Below are positions 43,854 through 52,080 of a stretch of 64,000 nucleotides of DNA, in pieces (the stretch's first letter is position 1; each line of letters opens with the position of its first letter). The DNA comes from Fundidesulfovibrio magnetotacticus (GTDB lineage: Bacteria; Desulfobacterota; Desulfovibrionia; Desulfovibrionales; Desulfovibrionaceae), in assembly GCF_013019105.1 (NCBI RefSeq), contig NZ_BLTE01000011.1, positions 109,657 through 173,656 of the forward strand, in the 5' to 3' direction. The position numbers were made by a program, and so were the translations under genes. Under the pieces are notes generated by a model that saw only the letters and a list, made by a program, of their open reading frames with translations, was not told the origin of the DNA and searched no databases.

Positions 43854-44918
43854 TTGGCCCTTTCCCGCGCATTAACCGCCGCCCTGGCCGGGGTGGAGGC
43901 TCATCCCGTGGTCCTGGAGGCCGACCTGGCCCGCCAGGGCATGCCCTCCTTCACCATGGTGGGCCTGGCCGAGGGCGCGGTGCGCGAAAGCAAGGAGCGC
44001 GTCTTCGCGGCCCTCAAGAACCGGGGCTACCGCCTGCCGCCCTCGCGCATCACCGTGAACCTCGCCCCCGCCGACGTGCGCAAGGAGGGCTCCGGCTACG
44101 ACCTCCCCCTGGCCCTGGGCCTGCTGGCCGCCGCCGAGGCGCTCAGGCCCGAGGCCCTCGACGGCTACTATTTCGCGGGCGAGCTCTCGCTCACCGGCGA
44201 GGTGAAGCCCGTGCCGGGCATCCTGCCCCTGGCCGACCTGGCCCGACGCCAGGGGGCGCGCGGGCTCCTGGTCCCGGCGGCCAACGCCCAGGAGGCCTGC
44301 GTGGCCAAGGGCCTGGACGTGTTCGCCTTGGAAACCCTCGACCAGGCCGTGCGCTTCCTGGCGGGCGAGGAGACCATCGCCCCCACGGCCTTCGACGAGT
44401 CCGTCCTGGAGCAGGACCACGGCCCCTTCCCCCTGGACTTCTCCGAGGTGAAGGGCCAGGAGCACGCCAAGCGCGCCATCGAGATCGCCGCCGCCGGGGG
44501 GCACAACCTGCTCTTCATGGGGCCCCCGGGATCGGGCAAGACCATGCTGGCCGGGCGCATCCCCACGGTGCTGCCGCCCCTCTCCTTCGACGAGGCCTTG
44601 GAGGTCACGCGGGTCTACTCGGTGGCCGGGGAACTGGCCCGGGGCGGCAGGCTCATCACGCGCAGGCCGTTCCGCTCGCCGCACCATACGATTTCCGACG
44701 CCGGGCTCATCGGCGGGGGCGGCATCCCCCGGCCGGGGGAGGTGTCCATGGCCCACCGGGGCGTGCTCTTCCTGGACGAGTTGCCGGAGTTCAAGAAGAG
44801 CGTGCTGGAGGTGCTGCGCCAGCCCATCGAGGACGGCCGCGTGACCATCGCGCGCGCCGCCGTGAGCCTCACCTATCCGGCCGAATTCATGCTCGTGGCG
44901 GCCATGAACCCCTGCCCC
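43854..44918 (+). pseudogene. comM: comM (yifB, Mg-chelatase family ATPase), 5' part interrupted by integration
   Basis: The first 355 codons of a ComM/YifB protein are here: Lon-protease-like N domain ([24 protein letters not shown]), Walker [13 protein letters not shown], Walker [14 protein letters not shown] and the stretch up to VAAMNPCP. The frame then enters the mobile element and stops soon after. The TTG start (43854) follows GGAGG. The remaining 155 codons are at 53912-54379, and joining the two gives a 510-residue protein of the normal length with no base lost. ComM is a helicase that promotes branch migration in natural transformation, so this strain should lack it unless the element excises. 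Confidence 0.93.
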
Positions 44919-46461
44919 ACTGGTTTCCGAGTTGGTGACCAGAGATTGGAAGCTCAAATCGCACAACATCTCGGTCACTTACCCAGAGCTTCGGGGCCTG
45001 GGCACGCAAGAAGGCTTTGCGGTCCTCATGCTCCCAGTACGGGAACAGGGCGAAGGCTTCGGCCACTTCCCCGGCGATTCTCTCAAGGTCGGACCTCTCA
45101 GGCACACTTTGAGGCGCGGCGAGTCCATCAAGCCTGTACTTGAGACGTTGCGCCTCTGCGTCGATCTTAGCTAGTCGACTGTCGAACTCGGCACGGTCGA
45201 TGATGTCGTCTGTAAAGAGGTCGATGGTCTTTTGTCGTTTCTTGTCTAGTGCCGTGATCCGTGCTTCAATATCGCGCCTGTCGCGCTCGTGTTGGGCGCT
45301 TGAACCATCTTCAAAGCGTCTCGTCAGGCAGGCTAGTATGTAATTTTCGTCTGCAAGGTGTGTTGCGATGAAGTTTGAGACGAACTCTTCCACTGTGTCG
45401 CGGTGAAGATAGCGCGCGTCACAGGTCCGACCACCGTTTCGCTTGATGTACTTGAGAGACCTGCAGAAGTAGTAGTCCTTGACAGGTCCAGCCTTACCAC
45501 CAGGAACAGTGTACATGGGAGAGCCGCAGTTGGCACAGTATAGGATGCCCTTGTAGGTGAACAGGGCAGAAGCGTCCTTCCTGCGCTCGGTGAACTCTCT
45601 GTTGATCCCTCCAAGAATGTCCTGAACCGCCCAGAAGACAGCCTCGGGAATGAGGGGTTGCTCAAACACTCGCACACGGATGATTTCGCCGCCGCTCCGC
45701 GCCACCTTCCGCTTGTCAGCCTGCCGCCCGCCAGCCTTCACGCGCTTCTCGGGTGATCTCTTCTGCGTGTAGGCTCTGACACCAATGTAGAGTTCATTCC
45801 TGAGAATGTTGGCGATGGTCCTTTGTCCAATGCCAGTGATGCGCTCTAGCTCTGCCTTGTTGTGGATGTGCTGGCCGTGGACTAGGTCGAAGAGTTCGCG
45901 CACTCTCCCGGCGTCGTCATTGTAGAAGTATCGCTCGGACTTGCGGTCATAGCTCACCCCGAGAGGAAGCGACAGGTCGTTGTTTGGGTGCTTTCCCTGC
46001 CTGCGCTTCTCTTCCTTGGCTCCCAACATTCGCTTCTTGATCTGTGTGAGTTCGTTGCCAGCGATGAGTGACTGTAGTCCAGACTGAAGAAACCCGCTCT
46101 GTGTGTTCAGGTCCAACACATTGTCAGGCAAATACAGAAGTGCTCCAGCATCCTTGATCGGCTGGAAGATGCCGAACGAAGTCCAGTCGTCGGGACGCAA
46201 GAGGCGGTCAAGGTCGGCAAGGACAATGCCTCTCGCCTCCCCAGCCTGAACCATGGCGATCATCTCTTGCACCTCGGGCGCGAGGATGGTCGCTGTTCCA
46301 GACACGTCAACGAGGCGGAACTGCCGAACCACCCTCAGTCCATGACGGAGGGTGGTCCGGCGATTCGCTTCTTCCTGTCGAGCCAAACCTGCCCGGTCAT
46401 CCTCGGCCTGATCGACTGAGGATACGCGGAGTAGTTCGACCACGGGAATTTCAGGCTGCAC
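44887..46461 (-). CDS. Large serine recombinase (integrase)
   Basis: The 524-residue protein has the catalytic serine at Ser14 (LLRVSSVDQ), the resolvase core ([16 protein letters not shown]), a recombinase domain ([39 protein letters not shown]), a zinc ribbon ([13 protein letters not shown] with [22 protein letters not shown]) and a coiled coil (about 400-450). It integrates and excises the element at comM. The last residues (GRGSWPPRA) and the stop codon lie in host comM, past the left junction at 44916-44918. The GTG start overlaps the preceding small gene by 11 bp. Confidence 0.92.
   Translation of the reverse strand: MQPEIPVVELLRVSSVDQAEDDRAGLARQEEANRRTTLRHGLRVVRQFRLVDVSGTATILAPEVQEMIAMVQAGEARGIVLADLDRLLRPDDWTSFGIFQPIKDAGALLYLPDNVLDLNTQSGFLQSGLQSLIAGNELTQIKKRMLGAKEEKRRQGKHPNNDLSLPLGVSYDRKSERYFYNDDAGRVRELFDLVHGQHIHNKAELERITGIGQRTIANILRNELYIGVRAYTQKRSPEKRVKAGGRQADKRKVARSGGEIIRVRVFEQPLIPEAVFWAVQDILGGINREFTERRKDASALFTYKGILYCANCGSPMYTVPGGKAGPVKDYYFCRSLKYIKRNGGRTCDARYLHRDTVEEFVSNFIATHLADENYILACLTRRFEDGSSAQHERDRRDIEARITALDKKRQKTIDLFTDDIIDRAEFDSRLAKIDAEAQRLKYRLDGLAAPQSVPERSDLERIAGEVAEAFALFPYWEHEDRKAFLRAQAPKLWVSDRDVVRFELPISGHQLGNQWGRGSWPPRA
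44904..44940. other. attL junction in comM
   Basis: Host ATGAACCCCTG joins element sequence at the shared CCC core (44916-44918), followed by ACTGGTTTCCGAG. Placed with attR, the reconstructed free-element site AAACCGTTGCCCACTGGTTT is flanked by AAACC/GGTTT inverted repeats, as serine-integrase attP sites often are. Confidence 0.85.
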
Positions 46462-46699
46462 GGGGTACGCGCTCCTTCAGTCCACAGATGTCCCGAGCGA
46501 TCTCAAGCGCCGTTGAGTCGTCACCCTCCAGGAGGGCCAACCGCAAGGCGTCGAGCTTCGCCCGGAGCTTACCACCGGCAACCAGGGCCACGTCAACCAC
46601 TGACGGAACCCTCTCCCAGTCGGTGGGTTGATCTTCATGTTTCCCTCCTCCAGTGTCCCCCAGCCGTGCTGCGTTCAGCAGCGCCACACTATCGGCCAC
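46451..46699 (-). CDS. Small protein of unknown function upstream of the recombinase
   Basis: The 82-residue protein is mostly helical and charged, with a Leu/Asp-rich C-terminal half (KLRAKLDALRLALLEGDDSTALEIARDICGLKERV). It is coupled to the recombinase by an 11-bp overlap and to a tiny leader ORF at its start. Such location suggests a recombination directionality factor or an accessory protein, but no homology is visible. Confidence 0.65.
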   Translation of the reverse strand: MADSVALLNAARLGDTGGGKHEDQPTDWERVPSVVDVALVAGGKLRAKLDALRLALLEGDDSTALEIARDICGLKERVPRAA

Positions 46700-46758
46700 T
46701 AGTTGCAGCCTCCGTCGATGTTGATGGAGAGATTGAGACGGGTTTCAGACTTGTTCAT
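46699..46758 (-). CDS. Possible 19-residue leader peptide
   Basis: ATG 46758 follows CAGGAGCGAGC and encodes MNKSETRLNLSINIDGGCN. Its TAG stop overlaps the GTG of the next gene (TAGTG), so translation of the peptide and of the recombinase operon would be linked. The good ribosome site supports it, but the size leaves it uncertain. Confidence 0.5.
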   Translation of the reverse strand: MNKSETRLNLSINIDGGCN

Positions 46759-46816
46759 GCTCGCTCCTGTGCTTGTTTGTTGCGCCTGCTCACTGTGATG
46801 CGGGCGGAGACGACAC

Positions 46817-46844
46817 AGATAGCACAGGATCAGAGTCAGTCAAT
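46817..46844 (-). promoter_or_regulatory. Promoter of the recombinase operon
   Basis: On the minus strand TTGACT (46844-46839) and TATCTG (46822-46817) are spaced by 16 bp, about 60 bp before the leader ORF. No stronger candidate is seen in this gap. Confidence 0.5.
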
Positions 46845-46923
46845 CAATAATTTCGGAGATATAGAGTAAGAACGCTCTCAGACACAAGTCTGTGTCCCTG
46901 CCCCCCCCCTCACCATCCACGGC

Positions 46924-47208
46924 ATGTACATCAGGACCAACCCCGACAACCCCGAACTTATCAGCCTGACCGACCTGCACCGTGCGTCGGGGGGTGAGAT
47001 GCGGAACCACCCCACCAAGTGGCTCGCGAACGACTCGACCAGCGAGTTTATCCTGCAAGTCCGCAAGGTTGGAAACCTTCAGAAATCTGAAGTTTTGACC
47101 GTCAAGGCTGGCCGCAACGGCGGCACCTACGCTCACTGGCAGTGTAGCGACCAAATTGTGGAATCCATCCAGGTAGTGCCCATGGAGTTAAGACTTGCGA
47201 AATCGTAA
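46924..47208 (+). pseudogene. Truncated KilA-N domain protein
   Basis: The first 74 codons encode a typical KilA-N DNA-binding domain (LISLTDLHRASGGEMRNHPTKWLAND and GRNGGTYAHWQ). In intact proteins the next residues are LALAYAKYLSPEF or close to it; here the frame runs instead into CSDQIVESIQVV and stops after 20 unrelated codons. The 3' part appears to have been lost by deletion or by another insertion near 47145. KilA-N proteins are common in phages. Confidence 0.7.
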
Positions 47209-47828
47209 GCCATCGGTGCAGTTCGCGGGAAAGACAAGACTCATGGTGCGTAAGCAGTCTGACAGAATGAGGCGGCCCCACGTCCTTTCGTTGATGCTGA
47301 TGCTCGAGGACTCCTAGTGGCGTATCGACCCGTAATGCAAGAAGTAGGGTTTCCCCACGTTGACGGTGACTTGGTGTTGAGATATCAAAATATAAATATT
47401 GTGCTATCCATATAAATGTTAAGTTACTCATGGTAGGCTATCGCGTCATGTTGAACTTACAATGTGAGTCATTGAAATGCTACGAAGTCAATATCTATCA
47501 ATGCCACGGGCTAGACGCCATGGCGCATTTACATCAATGTCTCTGTCTGTGACTGGCTAATGATCAGCATTGTTGTGCGAAAACGCAAGCTAGCAATGCC
47601 CCATTCAGGGCAGTCGCTATCCGCGTCGGAACGTTACACTTCAAAACGAGGTGCCGTTGTGATAGCTATATGTTGCAGGCCAAAGTACACATATGATAAT
47701 GGCCACAATACATCACCACGTTCCGATCAGCAGCAAGATCACTAAACGTGCGATGGCTGCAGTCCAGTTTTGTTGATCCGTGATGTCCCGTGCGCACTCC
47801 AGAATATTCTATCGCCAGAGAGGTGTTT
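47209..47828. other. AT-rich intergenic region without supported genes
   Basis: About 620 bp of low-GC sequence follow the KilA-N remnant. No ORF with a ribosome site and coding character is visible. A promoter-like TTGACG-N17-TATCAA occurs near 47360-47390. A fragment similar to the start of the next gene (GCTGCAGTCCA near 47758 and again near 47943) hints at a partial duplication. Confidence 0.5.
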
Positions 47829-48185
47829 ATGGGTTTTTTAAGTTTCTTGACTGGACCAAAGAAAATGATGGACGTAGATATGGCTCTTGCAGCTAAGCAT
47901 GTATACCAAAGGTTAACTCACGAAATGCAGGCCAATGTGGATGCTGCAGTCCAATTTCATTTGTATGAGCAGAGGTATTACGCGAAACTGACCAGTGAAG
48001 TTGATATATACGTGATGCGGGCGCACGCGATGTGGGAGCTTGGAATTGACCATGGCCTTCCTGATTTTCAATGGACACTTGTCAAGAGGCCTCTAATGGT
48101 AAAGACGTACGAGAAAATGATATTCGATTGTGCAACCGACTCATTCAACAAGAGAAATGGAACAAGTGTCACTCTTGACCGCTAA
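47829..48185 (+). CDS. Small protein of unknown function, foreign composition
   Basis: The 118-residue protein starts at ATG 47829 after GAGAGG. It has a hydrophobic beginning (MGFLSFLTGP) and a mostly soluble, helical remainder rich in His, Tyr and Met. Codon use is AT-rich, unlike host genes. No family is recognised. Confidence 0.55.
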   Translation: MGFLSFLTGPKKMMDVDMALAAKHVYQRLTHEMQANVDAAVQFHLYEQRYYAKLTSEVDIYVMRAHAMWELGIDHGLPDFQWTLVKRPLMVKTYEKMIFDCATDSFNKRNGTSVTLDR

Positions 48186-48571
48186 GAGTTAGTCGAATGA
48201 CGATTCGCTGGCCTGCTACAGGCTCGAGCACGCGCAAAGGTCAGTCTTGGGCGAATTTCAGTGGCTTCAATGTTAAGCCTGGAGCCTTGTTTCAGTCCAG
48301 CGCATGAGCAACGACTGAAGTAAGCGCCTACATTAATGCATTGAAGTGAGGCGTGGAGGATATGCCATTCGATTAGGCGTCGGCCTGGATAGAAACTGGA
48401 GGCCGCGTGACACTGGCTGGAATGTGATCCGTGTTGGCTGTAATGGCGTATCGCGCACAGCCTTACTTTGTTTGTATTACAACGGTTTGTTGTGAATGAA
48501 TCAACTCGCAGAACATGTCTCGACTTACTGAGCCAAAAAATTCAATTTTATAGACAGGTGGTGGCGTGCAA
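48186..48571. other. Intergenic region without supported genes
   Basis: About 385 bp with mixed composition. No ORF, tRNA-like fold or repeat stands out on either strand. Confidence 0.5.
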
Positions 48572-48940
48572 ATGGTTTCGATTGAAAATGCTGTTGGCAT
48601 GTTTAATTCGTCAGTTGTTGCAATTGTTGCCGTTGACATGTTTCTGGCCGCTGTTGGTGTGTTTAAAAAAGCCAGAACGTTATGTGGGCTATCCATCATG
48701 GCTCTGTCGTATCTGATTGGAATTGGCGTGTGGCTGATTAGTGCAATTTTTGTGTACGCAGTATGGGGATTTTGGGGGCTTGTTGTAGGACTATGTGGAT
48801 TTTTTGTTGGTGTAGTGCCTGTTGCCATGGCCGCCGCAATGTACCATGGAAAGTGGTCAGTATTCTTATGGATTATAGTAATGATGGCTTTGGCGTTTGG
48901 ATCAAGATTTCTAGGTGCCTACGTCGCTTCTAGGGCGTAG
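48572..48940 (+). CDS. Small integral membrane protein of unknown function
   Basis: The 122-residue protein has about four membrane helices (SVVAIVAVDMFLAAVGVF, IMALSYLIGIGVWLISAIF, VVGLCGFFVGVVPVAMAA, VFLWIIVMMALAFGSRF) and short loops. ATG 48572 or GTG 48566 could start it. AT-rich codon use fits the element rather than the host. It could be an immunity or holin-like protein, but there is no clear family. Confidence 0.55.
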   Translation: MVSIENAVGMFNSSVVAIVAVDMFLAAVGVFKKARTLCGLSIMALSYLIGIGVWLISAIFVYAVWGFWGLVVGLCGFFVGVVPVAMAAAMYHGKWSVFLWIIVMMALAFGSRFLGAYVASRA

Positions 48941-49009
48941 TGTGCATTTTTGATTAACTCGTCCGGCAAAGGTGTCATGCGGCAGAAGTCTCTTTATCGG
49001 ATATTATCC

Positions 49010-49399
49010 CTAAATACTACCAATCTGCCCCGGCTGCACGCCATGTATCAACGCAGCCTCCAGGCCCTGCACGCGCTCCTCAAGTGCCGCAATGCGTTCC
49101 TCGTGAGTCTCCTCGTGAGTAGACTCATGAGGCTGCGTCATTGACGTTGACTTGTCCTCGTGAGTAGGCTCGTGAGTTTCCTCGTGAGCAGATGTAGAGG
49201 GCCTGTTGCCAGCCTTGAGGTAGGCCGCAGCCCAGACTAGGGCACGACACGTGGCCGCCTCCTTGGAACTCGGCTCACCCCGCCCCTTCAGGATGTCCCT
49301 GATCTCGGCCATCGCCACTTGGGCCTCTGGCGAGAGGGTAACACTCAAGCCCTTGCCACCCGCCTCAACCTTGCGCCGTCGATCGTCGTTGTGTCCCAT
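49010..49399 (-). CDS. Small protein with THE-repeat tail
   Basis: The 129-residue protein starts at ATG 49399 behind GAGGAGAGGG. The first 65 residues look like a small ribbon-helix-helix or accessory DNA-binding protein (GLSVTLSPEAQVAMAEIRDILKG). The next part is a run of HEETHE, PTHED and STHEETHEE units and then a short coiled coil (ERIAALEERVQGLEAAL). The repeat is due to an iterated ACTCACGAG in DNA, copies of which also occur outside the gene. Confidence 0.6.
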   Translation of the reverse strand: MGHNDDRRRKVEAGGKGLSVTLSPEAQVAMAEIRDILKGRGEPSSKEAATCRALVWAAAYLKAGNRPSTSAHEETHEPTHEDKSTSMTQPHESTHEETHEERIAALEERVQGLEAALIHGVQPGQIGSI

Positions 49400-49431
49400 G
49401 TTCGCCCTCTCCTCGTGTGCTCCTCGTGAGT
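49100..49431. repeat. Iterated CTCGTGAGT nonamer
   Basis: CTCGTGAGT occurs at 49100, 49112, 49157, 49169 and 49423, with near copies at 49181 and 49412. Most are inside the 49010-49399 gene, but two are upstream of its start. It could be a local DNA-binding site or simple codon repeat expansion. Confidence 0.55.
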
Positions 49432-49478
49432 AAGTCCGTGAGGAGCATGGGTCAAGGACTCGCCCCAGGCAAGAAACG

Positions 49479-49509
49479 AAAAAGCCCCAGCCAGGGAGGC
49501 CAGGGCTTT
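49479..49509 (-). terminator. Terminator for the zinc-ribbon gene
   Basis: On the minus strand AAAGCCCTGGCC pairs with GGCTGGGGCTTT across a short loop and is followed by a T run. Confidence 0.7.
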
Positions 49510-49530
49510 CTTTCCTGTGCGTCAGCAGTC

Positions 49531-49779
49531 TCAGGCGGTCACGGTGAAGCCTGCCGCCCTCGCTTCAACCACCTGGACGTGCCCGGCGTGGATCGTCAAT
49601 GCCTGATCAACCACGCGGGCGAGTTCGCCCTTGATGCAGGATGGACAAAGAGACGGTGAGGCGTCTGGCTCAAACTGCACTTCATCAGCGCATGTGCCGC
49701 ATGACTCCACAACGCCAAGGACAACGGCGCAGAGGATGAAGCCAGAATCAAATGAAGCTCCGCAGTGCTCACAGATCAT
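49531..49779 (-). CDS. Small cysteine-rich zinc-ribbon-like protein
   Basis: The 82-residue protein starts at ATG 49779 behind GGAGG. It has CEHC near residue 3, CGTC near 46 and CPSC near 64, spaced like a double zinc ribbon or a DksA/TraR-like zinc module. Its C terminus is hydrophobic-neutral. It ends at a terminator. Probably a DNA- or RNA-binding accessory protein. Confidence 0.6.
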   Translation of the reverse strand: MICEHCGASFDSGFILCAVVLGVVESCGTCADEVQFEPDASPSLCPSCIKGELARVVDQALTIHAGHVQVVEARAAGFTVTA

Positions 49780-49853
49780 GAATGCCTCCAGGGTTGAGAT
49801 GCGGCCTTGTAACACGAATCGTAGGACGATCAAGCATTTTTGCGTTGTTCAAT

Positions 49854-49892
49854 GTCGAACCATGGTGACACATGGTCGAACATCAGTCGAAC
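49854..49892. repeat. Three GTCGAAC direct repeats
   Basis: GTCGAAC occurs at 49854, 49875 and 49886, with a near-palindromic CCATGG...CATGG between the first two. The site is about 75 bp before the zinc-ribbon gene and may be an operator. Confidence 0.45.
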
Positions 49893-50023
49893 TAGATGGC
49901 GAGGCGTGAGCAAATGAGGCGGACTGATCCAGGATCGGCCAGGAATCCGCAAGGGCAAGTGATGAATGGTCTCCTGGGAGACTGCCACGCCTTTGGTGGC
50001 AGTTGGACAGGAGCATACTTTCA

Positions 50024-50071
50024 TTGATGCTTCAGTTGATTCTTCTCTTGATACTTCTTTTGATACTTAGG
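50024..50071. repeat. Four 12-bp iterons beside the Rep-like gene
   Basis: TTGATGCTT, TTGATTCTT, TTGATACTT and TTGATACTT begin at 50024, 50036, 50048 and 50060, an exact 12-bp period. They lie 24 bp after the stop of the Rep-like protein gene. Such direct repeats beside a replication initiator are typical of plasmid origins. Confidence 0.6.
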
Positions 50072-50094
50072 GGCAGGATTTTGCACGGTCGATG

Positions 50095-50898
50095 TCACGC
50101 GGCTAGACACTCTTCCCTGCTGGGGAGGACGCCACACACTGCCACGGCCCAAGTGTGGTCACCGTCCACGAAGTCTCCAAGAGACTCGATGAGTCTGCCG
50201 TTTTCAAGTGTGCGGATGGCCCGTCGAAACGTCCTGCGATCCTTGATGCCCGAAAGTTCCATCAGGGCGTCCTCATCGGCAATGCACAGCTCGAAGGGAC
50301 GCGCGGGGTAGAACTCCGCGCGGAAGTGGTCGGCGGTGAACTCCTGCCATCTCATCACTTCATCAGCGATGTCGTCGTCATCCGTGATGTCGTAGCACTC
50401 TTGGCTCAGGCCGACAACGTGTTCGTAGTTGATGAAGCCAAAGGCGCGCATTGTAATGTATAGGCCACGCGCAGAGTCAGTGAGCCTAGCCCAATGGAGT
50501 CCGTCGATGATACTGTGAAAGATGAAGACCGAGTTTCGCCAAGACGGTGTTGATGTCGCGTGATATACATTCGAGCGCTGTCCACGAGCCGACAACTTGC
50601 CCTTTGTGATCCTCATGAGTCCATGCTCGACAAGGTTCTGTGTGGCGACGGACACTTGACCGACTGCAACACCAGACAGCCTGGATATGGTTTCCCGTCC
50701 GGGGAAGCACTGGCCGGTGCTATTGAAGTGTCTGGAGATGACGGGCCAAATGCTGCGCGCCGTAGGCAGTAGCTTGGCCCATGCACCACTGGACACAAGA
50801 TGCTTGTCAAGTAGGCTGAACAGCCCAGGCGAAGGCATGTCGGCAGCAACGATGCGCTTCATAAACTCACATCTGGTGGACTCATCGGCAGATTCCAT
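50095..50898 (-). CDS. Winged-helix replication-initiator-like protein
   Basis: The 267-residue protein has a helix-turn-helix at about residues 45-100 (IWPVISRHFNSTGQCFPGRETISRLSGVAVGQVSVATQNLVEHGLMRI), the HTH_36 type common in plasmid replication proteins and phage replisome organisers. The C-terminal half may hold a second winged helix (LMELSGIKDRRTFRRAIRTLENGRLIES). GAGAGGG precedes ATG 50898. With the iterons downstream it may start replication of the excised element. Confidence 0.65.
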   Translation of the reverse strand: MESADESTRCEFMKRIVAADMPSPGLFSLLDKHLVSSGAWAKLLPTARSIWPVISRHFNSTGQCFPGRETISRLSGVAVGQVSVATQNLVEHGLMRITKGKLSARGQRSNVYHATSTPSWRNSVFIFHSIIDGLHWARLTDSARGLYITMRAFGFINYEHVVGLSQECYDITDDDDIADEVMRWQEFTADHFRAEFYPARPFELCIADEDALMELSGIKDRRTFRRAIRTLENGRLIESLGDFVDGDHTWAVAVCGVLPSREECLAA

Positions 50899-50926
50899 GA
50901 CTGGCCCTCTCGTAAAATGGTTCTAG

Positions 50927-50987
50927 AGAGGGGTTGACGCGTAACGTCCAATGCTTATGTAGAGCACTGAACGACGGCAACCCCTCT
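50927..50987. promoter_or_regulatory. Overlapping face-to-face promoters within an inverted repeat
   Basis: AGAGGGGTTG (50927-50936) and CAACCCCTCT (50978-50987) form an inverted repeat. The minus strand has TTGCCG-N17-TAAGCA directed to the Rep-like gene; the plus strand has TTGACG-N16-TATGTA running away from it. This could allow an antisense or divergent RNA to control Rep expression. The rest of the gap to 51193 shows no gene. Confidence 0.4.
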
Positions 50988-51193
50988 CATGGTACGGCCA
51001 TCAGTCACATTCGCAGTGTGGCTGGTGGCCTGCCTGTTTCAGGGGTGGCGGAAGACCCGCCAGGTGTTGTGGTACGTGATCGAGGCTGTGTCGAGGCTGG
51101 AGTTTGTCAGGTAAGCACGGGTGGTAGAGTAGTCAAGGCGTTGATGGTGGAATGGCTCACAACTTCACGCGAGCGTTTCTGTTGCTGCTTTTA

Positions 51194-51568
51194 CTATGCA
51201 GCCCTCCACCGCATAGAACGGCTGGCCTTGGTTTGGATCGCACGAACGGTTGTGGTGAGCCCTGCACGGGACTGACGCACCAGTCCAGCCATTGCCCGGC
51301 AGAGCCCGCCCCACTCCTTGTCACGAGGCTTCGCTGTTACTCGACGGTGGATATGCTCGACCAAGAGAGGGAGGTTGCCAGGGCTGTCGGCAAACAAGTC
51401 TTGCCATAGGCCCTCGGGCTCAGAGCAGGCCAGGAAGAACGTCGGCTCCAGTCCCCAGGTCAGGCCTGTGAGCAGTCTCAGTTGCCCGGCCTGACCCTGG
51501 AACGTCGTTTCCTTCAGGACCACGCAGCGGCGTTCTAGTCCGGTTTTCATGGTAACCTTTTCGCCCAT
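51194..51568 (-). CDS. Protein of unknown function
   Basis: The 124-residue protein starts at ATG 51568 behind AAGGAG. It is basic and soluble with two cysteines (ERRCVVLKE, FLACSEPEG) and a helical, Arg-rich C terminus. It follows the small regulators on the minus strand. No family is recognised. Confidence 0.55.
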   Translation of the reverse strand: MGEKVTMKTGLERRCVVLKETTFQGQAGQLRLLTGLTWGLEPTFFLACSEPEGLWQDLFADSPGNLPLLVEHIHRRVTAKPRDKEWGGLCRAMAGLVRQSRAGLTTTVRAIQTKASRSMRWRAA

Positions 51569-51747
51569 GTGGTGAGACTCCTTGGTTGATGTTGCGGCTT
51601 GGTGTTTCTCTGAAAACAGGGTCTTGGATGCTGTTTCTTCGTGCGCGAGTGCCCCGAGAGAGGGGGATTTCAGATGGAGTGGTTCGCCATGTACTTGGAC
51701 ATGGGTCGCAAGTGGCGTTGAAAATGCCGTCTCTCGCAGGGGTCATC

Positions 51748-51819
51748 TCACGGAAAGTGACGATGCCAAACGTGGATCAACCAGGCACAGGCGAGGACAG
51801 CGCCGAAGGCATTGAGCAT
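51748..51819 (-). CDS. Possible 23-residue hydrophobic peptide
   Basis: An ORF starting at ATG 51819, 7 bases after GGAG, encodes MLNAFGAVLACAWLIHVWHR plus three residues. It forms a single hydrophobic helix, and starts 11 bp after the stop of a ribbon-helix-helix gene. It is too short to be sure. Confidence 0.35.
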   Translation of the reverse strand: MLNAFGAVLACAWLIHVWHRHFP

Positions 51820-51830
51820 AAGGCACTCCA

Positions 51831-52013
51831 TCACTCACCACCCCGACGCTTGAATGCCACACACCCAGGCTGCGTCGTGTCCAGGCCTACCAGTGCCCAG
51901 AACAGCCCATCCTGGAAAAGGCGCTGCATGGGCACTCCAATCTTCTTCGCGGCGACTCGAAATCCATCTACAAGGCTACGATCCAGACGCAGGGTCACGA
52001 TTTCACTAGACAT
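51831..52013 (-). CDS. Ribbon-helix-helix-like regulator
   Basis: The 60-residue protein starts at ATG 52013 behind GGAGGAAC and has a beta-strand followed by two helices (EIVTLRLDRSLVDGFRVAAKKIGVPMQRLFQDGLFWAL), like CopG/Arc proteins. These often act as antitoxins or plasmid copy regulators. Confidence 0.6.
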   Translation of the reverse strand: MSSEIVTLRLDRSLVDGFRVAAKKIGVPMQRLFQDGLFWALVGLDTTQPGCVAFKRRGGE

Positions 52014-52046
52014 GGTTCCTCCAGTGATTACACATTAGCCTAGAAA

Positions 52047-52076
52047 AAGCCCTACCGCCCGACGCGATAGGGCCTT
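52047..52076 (-). terminator. Terminator after the HTH genes
   Basis: On the minus strand GGCCCTA and TAGGGCT pair and are followed by TTTTT, downstream of the two HTH ORFs. Confidence 0.7.
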
Positions 52077-52080
52077 GATA

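Noticed and set aside
47560..47745. A 61-codon frame in the AT-rich gap
   Set aside because: No ribosome site, no coding-like composition and no family resemblance.
49010..49431. A CRISPR array from the repeated CTCGTGAGT
   Set aside because: The repeat is 9 bases, unevenly spaced and mostly inside a coding region.
51420..51746. A 108-codon minus-strand frame overlapping the 51194-51568 gene
   Set aside because: It overlaps a gene with a better ribosome site and has no recognisable pattern.
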